Assembly (NCBI GenBank): GCA_001779205.1
Contig: MFJM01000006.1
Coordinates: 10,327-52,264 of the forward strand
Direction of reading: 5' to 3'
DNA from: Candidatus Gottesmanbacteria bacterium RIFCSPHIGHO2_02_FULL_39_14
Lineage (GTDB): Bacteria; Patescibacteriota; Microgenomatia; 2-02-FULL-39-11
DNA: 41,938 nucleotides
The notes under the pieces are model-generated. The model did not search any database. It saw only the letters and a program-made list of their open reading frames with translations, and was not told where the DNA came from. Both the position numbers and the translations under genes were made by a program. Each line of letters begins with the position of its first letter. Position 1 is the stretch's first letter. Below are positions 22,755 through 31,151 of the stretch, one piece after another.

Positions 22755-23093
22755 ATGAAAAAGGATGAAATCAGTTTGTCTGACTTCCAGAAGATGGATT
22801 TAAGAGTAGGGAAAGTGATTAGTGCTTCCGCGATCGAAGGATCAATTAACCTTCTTCGACTTAAAGTGGACTTGGGCTACGATTACGGAGTTAGGCAAAT
22901 TATTTCGGGTATTGCCCGATGGTACAAACCTGAAAAATTACGGGGCAAAAAATTCATATTTTTGGCAAATTTGGAGGGGAAGAAACTGATGGGAAATAAG
23001 AGTGCGGGAATGATTTTATGCGCTGATGAGAACCACTCTGCATTTATAATTCCCGTTGATAATAAAATTCCCGAAGGAACGTTAATCAGGTAA
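22755..23093 (+). CDS. tRNA-binding OB-fold protein (Trbp111/CsaA/MetRS C-terminal type)
   Basis: This 112-residue protein has the EMAP-II-like OB fold: FQKMDLRVGKVISAS, RQIISGIARWYKPEKLRGKKFIFLANL, and the loop KKLMGNKSAGMILCA. This module occurs at the C-terminus of MetRS or alone as Trbp111 or CsaA, and binds the outside corner of tRNA. Whether a MetRS lacking this domain exists elsewhere in the genome cannot be seen. It lies 2 bp before ftsH and is probably co-transcribed. Confidence 0.85.
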   Translation: MKKDEISLSDFQKMDLRVGKVISASAIEGSINLLRLKVDLGYDYGVRQIISGIARWYKPEKLRGKKFIFLANLEGKKLMGNKSAGMILCADENHSAFIIPVDNKIPEGTLIR

Positions 23094-23095
23094 TT

Positions 23096-24988
23096 ATGAT
23101 AAATTCCAATAGCAGCAAAAATCATAAGAGCAAGAAAGCAAAGAAGATTTTTGAATTCCGGCTAAACCTGACTCCGAAAAATATTTTTCTGTGGTCAATA
23201 ATCTTTTTGATACTTCTTTTTATCATGATGTCGGCCAGAGATATTTCAAATCTGTTTCCCGAGAAACCTTTGTCCATTTTGATTAACGATGTTAAACAGG
23301 GGGAAGTAAAGAAAATTGAGGTAATTGAAGATAAACTTTTGGCAACATATAAAGACGATAAGGTTTATTCATCAATCAAAGAAAGCCAGGATTCCTTTTA
23401 TAAGATTCTAAGTGACGCGGGAATTGATCCTAAAAGCGTAGAAATTGATATTAAAGATACCACAGGAGGAGCAGTTTGGTTTAATATCTTGTCCAATGTC
23501 TTACCGCTCTTATTGATGGTCGGATTTTTCCTTTTTTTAATCAGACAAGCAAGGGGAGCGCAAGATTCGATATTTTCCTTCGGACAATCAAGGGCTAAAC
23601 TTTTTTCCAAAGATACTCCCAAGGTGACTTTTAAGGATGTGGCCGGAGTTGATGAGGCTAAACAGGAGTTAGAAGAAGTGGTTGATTTTTTGAAAAATCC
23701 GCAAAAATACAGAGCACTGGGGGCGAGAACTCCTAAAGGAGTGATTTTGGTCGGACCATCCGGAACGGGCAAAACTCTGTTAGCCCGGGCTTTGGCCGGG
23801 GAGGCGGGAGTACCGTTTTTTTCCATGGCAGGCAGCGAGTTTATGGAAATGCTGGTAGGAGTTGGTGCTAGCAGGGTTAGGGACTTATTTAATACTGCCA
23901 AGAAGAATTCACCATCGATTATTTTTATTGATGAGGTTGATGCCATCGGCCGCATGAGGTCAATTGGAGTGATGGGGGGACATGATGAAAGAGAACAAAC
24001 TCTCAATCAAATTTTGGTGGAAATGGATGGATTTACTCCTAATGAACATGTGGTGATAGTGGCGGCAACCAACCGCGGAGATTTACTTGACCCGGCACTT
24101 CTTAGACCGGGAAGGTTTGACCGGCGGGTTGTTCTTGATTTGCCTGATATGGAAGGAAGGAAGGCTATTTTGAAGATACATTCCCAAGGAAAACCGATGG
24201 TTAATGAGATAGATTGGGATAAGGTTTCCAAGCGGACGGTTGGTTTTTCCGGAGCAGATATCGAAAACATGCTTAATGAGGCGGCTATTCTGGCTGCCAG
24301 GAAAAACAAAACAATTATCGAATTTGAGGATATTGAAGAGTCAGCTACCAAAGTAAAGCTGGGGCCGGAGAAAAAGAGACTGCAGAGCGATTTGGATCGG
24401 AAGATGACAGCTTATCATGAGGCCGGGCATGCGGTTGTAACATTCGCTCTACCTAATATGGATCCGGTTCACCGCATTTCCATTGTATCCCGGGGTATGG
24501 CTTTAGGATTTACTATGATACCGCCACAGAGGGACAGAATTCACGAAACCAAGACTCATTTACTGGAGGAAATTGCTTCTATGATGGGAGGCAGAGCGGC
24601 TGAATCACTAATTTTTTCAGAGATGACGACGGGGGCGGCCAATGATATAGACAAGGCGACCATACTTGCCAGAGATATGGTTGTTGAATTCGGGATGAGC
24701 GATTTGGGACCGATAAGCTTTGGTCCTTCTATTGATGTAACGGAGTGGGGCGGAAGGTATATGACGGAAACCAAAGTGTCACCCGACATGCAGGGTAAAA
24801 TTGACTGTGAGGTTAAGAAAATTCTGGACAAAGGGTATAAACAAGCTTTAACTATATTGAAAAAAATGAGAGAGAAACTGGATTTAATTGCCAATGAACT
24901 CATTAAGAAAGAAACTTTGGAGGGTGAGGAATTTGAAAAACTGATGGGTTCGAAACCTGCTAAAGCTATAGTAACGTCAGCGTTTTAA
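23096..24988 (+). CDS. ftsH: ATP-dependent zinc metalloprotease FtsH
   Basis: This 630-residue membrane protease has two N-terminal helices (about residues 30-47 and 128-147) around a periplasmic domain, then an AAA+ module: Walker A GPSGTGKT (220-227, Ser in place of the usual Pro), pore loop region GSEFMEMLVGVGASRVRDLF, Walker B IIFIDEVDAIG, and LLDPALLRPGRFDRR. The protease domain has zinc site HEAGH (441-445) and a later Glu/Asp region (TTGAANDIDKATILARDMV). It degrades damaged and regulatory membrane proteins. The pore reads FME where FVG or FVE is common. Confidence 0.97.
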   Translation: MINSNSSKNHKSKKAKKIFEFRLNLTPKNIFLWSIIFLILLFIMMSARDISNLFPEKPLSILINDVKQGEVKKIEVIEDKLLATYKDDKVYSSIKESQDSFYKILSDAGIDPKSVEIDIKDTTGGAVWFNILSNVLPLLLMVGFFLFLIRQARGAQDSIFSFGQSRAKLFSKDTPKVTFKDVAGVDEAKQELEEVVDFLKNPQKYRALGARTPKGVILVGPSGTGKTLLARALAGEAGVPFFSMAGSEFMEMLVGVGASRVRDLFNTAKKNSPSIIFIDEVDAIGRMRSIGVMGGHDEREQTLNQILVEMDGFTPNEHVVIVAATNRGDLLDPALLRPGRFDRRVVLDLPDMEGRKAILKIHSQGKPMVNEIDWDKVSKRTVGFSGADIENMLNEAAILAARKNKTIIEFEDIEESATKVKLGPEKKRLQSDLDRKMTAYHEAGHAVVTFALPNMDPVHRISIVSRGMALGFTMIPPQRDRIHETKTHLLEEIASMMGGRAAESLIFSEMTTGAANDIDKATILARDMVVEFGMSDLGPISFGPSIDVTEWGGRYMTETKVSPDMQGKIDCEVKKILDKGYKQALTILKKMREKLDLIANELIKKETLEGEEFEKLMGSKPAKAIVTSAF

Positions 24989-24998
24989 AATTATCCCC

Positions 24999-25964
24999 AT
25001 GCTGAGATTGGTTTTGATCGACGGCCATGCAATTTTATACCGGGCATATCATGCTCTTCCTCCTTTAACAACCAGTAAAGGCGTACCAAGCGGAGCAGTC
25101 TATGGTTTTATTTCAATTTTGCTAAAAACAATTAATGATTTGAAACCGACGAATTTGGCGGTTGCTTTTGACAGAAGGGAACCGACTTTCAGAAAAAAAC
25201 TTTTTGCCGACTATCAGGTACAAAGACCGAAGATGGAAGAGAACTTAGTCAGCCAGGTAGATTTAATGCACAGTTTAATAAAAACAATGGGAATTGCGGT
25301 TTATGAATTGGCGGGATTTGAGGCAGATGATGTGATTGGAACACTAGCAGAACAGGTAGTCAAAGGAGAAAAAAGCGAAGTAATTGTGGTTACCGGAGAC
25401 CGGGATTTGCTGCAATTAGTTACTGAGAGGATAAGAATTTATATGCCGGTTAAAGGAATTAGTGAGGCAAAATTATTCGGTAAGAATGAAGTAGTTGAGA
25501 AGTACGGTGTTTTACCTTCACAGGTTGTTGATTATAAAGCTCTTATTGGAGACCAGTCAGATAATTATCCGGGTGTTGCCGGGATCGGACCAAAAACAGC
25601 CGAGAATTTAATAAAAAAATACGGATCTTTGGAGGGTATTTATAAAAATATTGATTTTATTGAGCCCAAACTAAAAGAAAAGCTTACCCGGGATAAAGAG
25701 AAAGCATACCTGTCTTATAAGTTAGCAGAAATTGTTAAAAATGCACCGGTTAATCTTGATTTAGCATCAACAAAACTTATTAGTCTTGACAGGCCGGATG
25801 TCAGAGCGGTTTTTGAAGAATTGGGATTTCGAAGTTTGATTACGCGATTAAGCGGAAAAAGCAATAAACCCGCCTCCGTCCAGAATAAATCGGGACTACG
25901 GCGAGGCGAGGAAAAAAAAGCAGCTGAAAAACAAAAGAAGGCAGAACAAACTTCTTTGTTTTAA
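24999..25964 (+). CDS. Stand-alone 5'-3' exonuclease (Pol I N-terminal type)
   Basis: This 321-residue FEN-like nuclease corresponds to the N-terminal domain of DNA polymerase I without the polymerase. Motifs: LVLIDGHAILYRAYHAL, AVAFDRREPTFRKKL, GFEADDVIGTLA, VVTGDRDLLQLV and ALIGDQSDNYPGVAGIGPKTA, giving the full set of metal-binding acids and the helix-hairpin-helix. The C-terminal tail after residue ~285 is lysine-rich and holds a palindromic repeat (25870-25912). The protein ends in QTSLF, which looks like a sliding-clamp binding motif. It removes RNA primers or flaps; its neighbours are ftsH and a glycosyltransferase. Confidence 0.9.
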   Translation: MLRLVLIDGHAILYRAYHALPPLTTSKGVPSGAVYGFISILLKTINDLKPTNLAVAFDRREPTFRKKLFADYQVQRPKMEENLVSQVDLMHSLIKTMGIAVYELAGFEADDVIGTLAEQVVKGEKSEVIVVTGDRDLLQLVTERIRIYMPVKGISEAKLFGKNEVVEKYGVLPSQVVDYKALIGDQSDNYPGVAGIGPKTAENLIKKYGSLEGIYKNIDFIEPKLKEKLTRDKEKAYLSYKLAEIVKNAPVNLDLASTKLISLDRPDVRAVFEELGFRSLITRLSGKSNKPASVQNKSGLRRGEEKKAAEKQKKAEQTSLF

Positions 25965-25966
25965 TT

Positions 25967-27082
25967 ATGAAAGTGGCTTTAGTACATGACTATATAAAGG
26001 AATACGGCGGCGCGGAGAGAGTATTGGAGGCTTTACATGAAATTTGGCCAACAACTCCTGTTTATACAAGTGTTTATTTACCGGAATTCCTCGGGCCTCA
26101 CCAACGGCGATTTAAGGATTGGAAAATAATTACCTCTATTTTCCAGAATTTGCCATTTAAGGAAAAAATGATAAGCCCGATGCGGATTTTCCCACTCATT
26201 TTTCAGAATTGGGACTTTTCAAAATATGAAGTAATAATCGTTTCGGCTACCGGAGCATACATTCCCAATTTAATTAACAAACAAAGAGCATTACACATCT
26301 GTTACTGTCATACTCCACCCAGATATTTATACGGATACCCGACAGCGCGAAATTGGAGGAAAACATTTTTTGGCAGAGTGGCAGGAGAGTTAATTAATCA
26401 TAAATTGAGACTAACTGATTTCGAGGGGGCGCAGAGGGTTGATTATTTTATTGCTAATTCTAATGAAATCAGAAAACGGATTAAAAAGTTTTACAGGCGG
26501 GAGGCAAGCGTTATTTATCCGCCGGTGGAGATGGTAGATAAAATCAAAAATAACAAAAAACAAATAACAAATAACAAAAATAAAAATTATTATTTGGCAG
26601 GGGGGAGGCTAGCGAGGGCGAAACATATTGATCTGGCGATTGCGGCAGCAAATGAAATGAAATTTAATTTAAAGATTTTCGGTAAGGGGTTTGCCGGATA
26701 TGACAGAGAGTTAAAGTCAATGGCTGGTCCGACAGTTCAGTTTGTTGGAGAAGTAGGTGATGACGAACTGAAAGATTTATATGAAAATTGCAGAGTACTA
26801 ATCTACCCATCAGAATTTGAAGATTTCGGGATTATGCCGATTGAAGCTCAAATATTTGGAAAGCCGGTTATTGCCTTCAGGCAAGGCGGAGTTTTGGAAA
26901 GTGTGATTGAAGGAAAGACAGGAATATTTTTTGATGAATTATCAGTTGATAGTTTAGTCACTGCGATAAAAAAGCTGGAGAAGACAAAAATTTTAGAGGA
27001 AGATTGCATTAAAAATGCCCAAAAATTTTCAAAAGAACGGTTTAAAAAAGAAATGCTTCAATTTGTAGAAAGACATGCCTGA
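25967..27082 (+). CDS. GT4 family glycosyltransferase
   Basis: This 371-residue GT-B fold enzyme has N-terminal VALVHDYIKEYGGAERVLEAL and CHTPPRYLYGYP, and C-terminal AGGRLARAKHIDLAI and the E-x7-E motif area PSEFEDFGIMPIEAQIFGKPVIAF. It resembles WbaZ/RfaB-like mannosyltransferases that build surface glycans. Between the two domains an Asn/Lys-rich tract (KIKNNKKQITNNKNK) is encoded by an A-rich simple repeat, probably a neutral linker insertion. It overlaps mutM by 8 nt. Confidence 0.85.
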   Translation: MKVALVHDYIKEYGGAERVLEALHEIWPTTPVYTSVYLPEFLGPHQRRFKDWKIITSIFQNLPFKEKMISPMRIFPLIFQNWDFSKYEVIIVSATGAYIPNLINKQRALHICYCHTPPRYLYGYPTARNWRKTFFGRVAGELINHKLRLTDFEGAQRVDYFIANSNEIRKRIKKFYRREASVIYPPVEMVDKIKNNKKQITNNKNKNYYLAGGRLARAKHIDLAIAAANEMKFNLKIFGKGFAGYDRELKSMAGPTVQFVGEVGDDELKDLYENCRVLIYPSEFEDFGIMPIEAQIFGKPVIAFRQGGVLESVIEGKTGIFFDELSVDSLVTAIKKLEKTKILEEDCIKNAQKFSKERFKKEMLQFVERHA

Positions 27083-27902
27083 ATTACCAGAAGTTGAAAC
27101 AATCCGCTTACAACTTTCTCAATTAATTTCCGGTTTAAAGATTAAGGATATACAAATTTTCCAAAGAAAATCTTTTACGGGAGACGAGAAATTATTGATT
27201 GGAGCGAATATTTCCGGTTTAAGAAGATTTGCGAAAATGCTGGTGATGGATACTGATAAAGGATTATTATTGGCTGTTCATTTGAAGATGACGGGGCAGC
27301 TTATTTACAAAAAATTCAAATTACAAAATTCAAATAACAAAAAAGAAAATTTACCTAATAAATATACAAGAGTTATCATTAATTTTACTGACGGGAGTGG
27401 ATTATTTTTTAATGATGTGAGAAGGTTTGGGTGGATGAGAGTAGTAAAAAAGAGAGATTTTGAGGAAATTATAAATAAGTTAGGTCCCGATCCGACGAGA
27501 ATTAATAGTGGTGATTTTTATAAAATTCTTAAGTTATCAAAAAAACCAATAAAATTATTATTAATGGATCAGGAGAAATTGGGAGGGGTAGGCAATATTT
27601 ATGTCTGTGAGGCTCTTTTTGAAGCAGGTCTAAATCCGAAAATCCCGGCTAATCAATTAACTGAGGAAGCTAGCGAACGGCTGTTGGTGCGTTTGAAAAA
27701 ATCATTAAGAAAGGGGATAAAGTGGGGAGGAGCTTCAGACAATAATTACCTTGATGCCTATGGAGAACAGGGAGAGATGCAGGAACATTTTCTGGTATAC
27801 GGAAGAGAAGGGGAGAAATGTTTAAATAACTGCGGAAGTATGGTTAAAAAGATCCGGATGGGCGGACGGGGAACCTATTTCTGTTCCAAATGCCAAAAGT
27901 GA
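27075..27902 (+). CDS. mutM: Formamidopyrimidine-DNA glycosylase
   Basis: This 275-residue enzyme begins PELPEVETIR, with Pro2 as nucleophile and Glu3 essential. It has the lysine-bearing HLKMTGQL loop, the H2TH region QEKLGGVGNIYVCEALF and a C-terminal zinc finger (CLNNCG ... FCSKCQK). The first Cys pair is spaced Cx3C instead of Cx2C. It excises 8-oxoguanine and nicks the strand. Residues 82-94 (KFKLQNSNNKKEN) come from an A-rich repeat inserted in frame. It overlaps the upstream GT4 gene. Confidence 0.93.
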   Translation: MPELPEVETIRLQLSQLISGLKIKDIQIFQRKSFTGDEKLLIGANISGLRRFAKMLVMDTDKGLLLAVHLKMTGQLIYKKFKLQNSNNKKENLPNKYTRVIINFTDGSGLFFNDVRRFGWMRVVKKRDFEEIINKLGPDPTRINSGDFYKILKLSKKPIKLLLMDQEKLGGVGNIYVCEALFEAGLNPKIPANQLTEEASERLLVRLKKSLRKGIKWGGASDNNYLDAYGEQGEMQEHFLVYGREGEKCLNNCGSMVKKIRMGGRGTYFCSKCQK

Positions 27903-28040
27903 CTCAGTTTGATATCTTGATTTTTATCCCCTATAACATTTATAAATAGGTTATCCTCCTCAAGACTTCACCTTTCACGCGAAAAATCTGAAAAACTGCC
28001 AAATTAAATTAATAAAAAATTATTTGAAAGGATCGTAATA

Positions 28041-29312
28041 ATGGCTGTTGTTACTATTGAAAGTAATCTTGGAAGGTTAGCTGTAAATTTCAGAACTTCA
28101 GAATTTGTTTCAAAAGCTCATCCTGACAAGATGGCGGATGGAATTAGCGCGTTAGTATTACAAGAGCATCTTATTAATGATCCTCTAGCTCATGTTGCAG
28201 CAGAAACAATATTGTCTTCATCCGGTGAAGTTTCATTATACGGTGAGATAACTTCCGGACATGATATGACTCAAGCTGATTATGAGAGATTGGTAAGAGG
28301 ATATGTTGGCGGTTTAGGTTGGACGAAAGCTCATGGTTACGATCCAGACGAATTGATTATTCGGAAACAATACGCTTTACAGTCACCAGATATAGCACAA
28401 GGAGTTGTTGAAAGCGATCCAAGCAGGCTAGGAGCAGGAGATCAGAGTGAAACAATAGGTTTTGCAATAAGAAATCCAAGATTTTCTGAAGAAGAGGATC
28501 AGAGGTTACCACTTCCACATGCTCTTTCAAGAGATTTATTACTTGCCATTAATGCTTTACGAGAAAGTAGTTTATCTGAGGTCATTAAACCGGATATGAA
28601 ATCATTGGTTGAGGTTTCGTATAAAGACGGTAAACCGGTGGCTTTAGAGAAACTTGTTTTGGCTGTGTCTCATAGCGATAGTATTGAAAATGGACAGTTG
28701 AGAGAACTAATAAGAGATACGGTAATGAGTGTTCTTCATAAGTATAAATTAAATTTTAATTTTGATGAGGCAATAGTCAATGGTACTGGAAAATTTGTAA
28801 TCGGAGGACCAAGAGGAGATACAGGATTAACCGGTCGTAAGATTGTAGTTGATGCATACGGACCGGAAATTCCGGTAGGTGGTGGAGCATTTCATGGTAA
28901 GGATCCTTCAAAAGTTGATGTTACAGGGGCATATCTGGCTAGATGGATAGCCAATCAGATAGTAGGAAACGGACTAGCAGATAAATGTTTAGTGAGACTT
29001 AGTTGGGCCATTGGTCAACCTATGCCTGTTGCCATGCATGTTGATTTGTGTGGGACTGAAAAGAATAGTATAAAAAATATCACTGAAATGCTAGCCCAGA
29101 TAGATACGTCTTTGGGTGTTGCTATTGCGCGTTTTGGCATGAGAGAGATAAAACCCGGAGATACTAAAGGAATTGTATATCCGGCAATAGCGGGTTGGGG
29201 TCCTTTTGGACTTGTTAAAGATGATTCTGAAAGACCTTGGGATCTTGTTGTTCCGCCTGATAAATGGAAAGAATGGACGGCTCCAAAAATTGAAGTTGCC
29301 GGTCAGAGTTAA
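28041..29312 (+). CDS. metK: S-adenosylmethionine synthetase, divergent
   Basis: This 423-residue MetK makes SAM from ATP and methionine. Recognisable motifs are SEFVSKAHPDKMADGIS near the N-terminus, GAGDQSETIGFA, GPRGDTGLTGRKIVVDAYG (the Arg-Lys pair) and GGGAFHGKDPSKVD. It differs from common MetK: after HPDK the usual ISDAxLD is ISALVLQ, and the end of the phosphate loop KVDRSAAY is KVDVTGAY. An AAAGGA ribosome site precedes the ATG. The 138 bp in front holds no promoter or SAM riboswitch that I can recognise. Confidence 0.92.
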   Translation: MAVVTIESNLGRLAVNFRTSEFVSKAHPDKMADGISALVLQEHLINDPLAHVAAETILSSSGEVSLYGEITSGHDMTQADYERLVRGYVGGLGWTKAHGYDPDELIIRKQYALQSPDIAQGVVESDPSRLGAGDQSETIGFAIRNPRFSEEEDQRLPLPHALSRDLLLAINALRESSLSEVIKPDMKSLVEVSYKDGKPVALEKLVLAVSHSDSIENGQLRELIRDTVMSVLHKYKLNFNFDEAIVNGTGKFVIGGPRGDTGLTGRKIVVDAYGPEIPVGGGAFHGKDPSKVDVTGAYLARWIANQIVGNGLADKCLVRLSWAIGQPMPVAMHVDLCGTEKNSIKNITEMLAQIDTSLGVAIARFGMREIKPGDTKGIVYPAIAGWGPFGLVKDDSERPWDLVVPPDKWKEWTAPKIEVAGQS

Positions 29313-29346
29313 TTTTGAACTGTAATCTGCTATAATGGGCTTCTGA

Positions 29347-30042
29347 ATGGATAAATCCAGACCGATTGTGATTTCGTTGGGTGGATCGTTGGTTGTGCCA
29401 AATGGAGGAATTGATACCGCATACATTTCCCAATTAAATAATTTTATCCGTAAAAAAATCGACGAAGGATGGCGATTTTTTGTTGTCGTCGGAGGAGGAG
29501 CAACGGCACGACATTATATTAAGGCAGCCAAGAAGATAACCGGAGAAATCAGTGATTGGGATTTAGACTTTTTGGGAATCCATGCAACACATTTAAACGC
29601 CCATTTCATCAGAACAATTTTTAAAGACATAGCCCATCCGCGAGTAATCCTTAACTACGAGAAGAAAATTGAAAGTTTAAAAGAACCGCTGGTTATTGCT
29701 GCCGGCTGGAAACCAGGGTGCTCGACTGATTATGATGCGATGTTACTGGTGCGGGATTACAAGGCTTCGGCTCTTATAAATATGTCAAATATAGAGTGGG
29801 TTTATAATAAAGATCCAAAAAAACATAATAATGCCATATTTATAAAAAAAATAAATTGGCAAGGCTACGAAAAACTGATTGATAAGAAATGGAGTCCGGG
29901 AGTAAACGTTCCTTTTGACCCAGTGGCGACTAAAATGGCGAAAAAACTTAATTGTACTGTTTATATAATCGGAAAAAATCTGGAAAATTTGAACTCGTTA
30001 TTGGAAGGGCGGGATTTTAAAGGAACAGTAATTTCTTCTTAA
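29347..30042 (+). CDS. pyrH: UMP kinase, archaeal-type amino acid kinase family
   Basis: This 231-residue protein has the amino acid kinase fold: VISLGGSLVVPNGG, VVVGGGATARHYI, VIAAGWKPGCSTDYDAMLLVRDY, NMSNIEWVYNKDPKKHNNA and PFDPVATKMAKKL. The arrangement is closer to archaeal UMP kinase than to the hexameric bacterial PyrH with its GTP-activation region. It makes UDP for RNA and sugar nucleotides. A TATAAT (29331-29336) ends 10 nt before the ATG. Its stop codon overlaps the recF start. Confidence 0.85.
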   Translation: MDKSRPIVISLGGSLVVPNGGIDTAYISQLNNFIRKKIDEGWRFFVVVGGGATARHYIKAAKKITGEISDWDLDFLGIHATHLNAHFIRTIFKDIAHPRVILNYEKKIESLKEPLVIAAGWKPGCSTDYDAMLLVRDYKASALINMSNIEWVYNKDPKKHNNAIFIKKINWQGYEKLIDKKWSPGVNVPFDPVATKMAKKLNCTVYIIGKNLENLNSLLEGRDFKGTVISS

Positions 30043-31115
30043 TGACAATATCAAGTCTAAGTCTTTCAAATTTCCGCAATCACTTAAAAAGGAAATTTAC
30101 CTTTTCCCTTAATACAACAATAATTATAGGTAAAAATACCTCCGGCAAGACTAACTTAATTGAAGCGATTTATTTTTTATCCATCGGAAAAAGTAACCGG
30201 GCCGGGCAGGATGTACAGGTTATAACTTTCGGAGAAGAGTTGGCCAGGATCAAAGGAGAACTGAAAGCGGAGGGAGAAAATATCGTTCTGGAAATGGTTT
30301 TAACTACAGGTGAGGTGATGGGAATTAAAACTCCTCTTAAAAAATTCACGGTTAATGATGTAAGCAGACGAAGCCTTGATTTTATAGGAACCCTAAAAAG
30401 TGTGCTGTTTTGGCCTGAGCATATGGAATTGGTGACAGATTCACCGTCTTTGAGACGACATTATCTGGACAGCGTTTTAGTACAGGTTGACCGGGAATAC
30501 AGGCGGACAATTTTATCTTATGAACGGGCTTTAAGACAGAGAAACAGACTACTTGAATATATCAAAGAAAATAAAGCCCACAGACATCAGTTGCTATTTT
30601 GGGATCAGTTATTAATAAGACAGGGCAATTATATAACTAAAATTAGGGAGGAATATATTAATTTTATAAATGATTTCAAATTACCGCAAATGGAGGATTT
30701 AGGGGTCAAATACCAGGTATTTTATGATAAAAGCATTATTTCCATAACGCGACTCGATCAATACAGGGAAGCAGAGATAGGAGCTTCAGTGACTTTGATT
30801 GGACCGCAGAGGGACGACATGATTTTCAGAATCAAGAAGAATGAAGAATATTTTGATCTTTCAAATTACGGGAGCAGGGGGGAGCAGCGATTGGCTGTTT
30901 TGTGGCTAAAACTAGCAGAACTGGCATTTATTGAAAGCAAAACCAGTGAAGAACCGGTACTGCTTCTTGATGACATTTTTTCCGAACTGGATCATGAACA
31001 CCGGGAGATAATTTTCGGGATGATCGGAAATCAGCAAAGTATTGTGACGGTAACAGACAGACATCTTATTCCTGAAAGATATTACAAAGAGGCGAAAGTG
31101 ATAGAATTGGATTGA
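30042..31115 (+). CDS. recF: DNA replication and repair protein RecF
   Basis: This 357-residue ABC-type ATPase has SLSLSNFRNH at the start, Walker A IIGKNTSGKTNLIEAI (about 28-43), the signature region NYGSRGEQRLAVLWLKLAELAF, Walker B VLLLDDIFSELD and a terminal VTVTDRH. It loads RecA on gapped DNA with RecO and RecR. It is unusual in standing next to pyrH rather than dnaA-dnaN-gyrB. It overlaps pyrH by one base (TAATG). Confidence 0.93.
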   Translation: MTISSLSLSNFRNHLKRKFTFSLNTTIIIGKNTSGKTNLIEAIYFLSIGKSNRAGQDVQVITFGEELARIKGELKAEGENIVLEMVLTTGEVMGIKTPLKKFTVNDVSRRSLDFIGTLKSVLFWPEHMELVTDSPSLRRHYLDSVLVQVDREYRRTILSYERALRQRNRLLEYIKENKAHRHQLLFWDQLLIRQGNYITKIREEYINFINDFKLPQMEDLGVKYQVFYDKSIISITRLDQYREAEIGASVTLIGPQRDDMIFRIKKNEEYFDLSNYGSRGEQRLAVLWLKLAELAFIESKTSEEPVLLLDDIFSELDHEHREIIFGMIGNQQSIVTVTDRHLIPERYYKEAKVIELD

Positions 31116-31151
31116 GAACAATTGACATTTAACGTTTGACAATTGACAAAA

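Noticed and set aside
27903-28040. SAM riboswitch before metK
   Set aside because: The 138-bp leader is AT-rich and shows no conserved SAM-I, SAM-II or SAM/SAH core and no terminator before the ATG.
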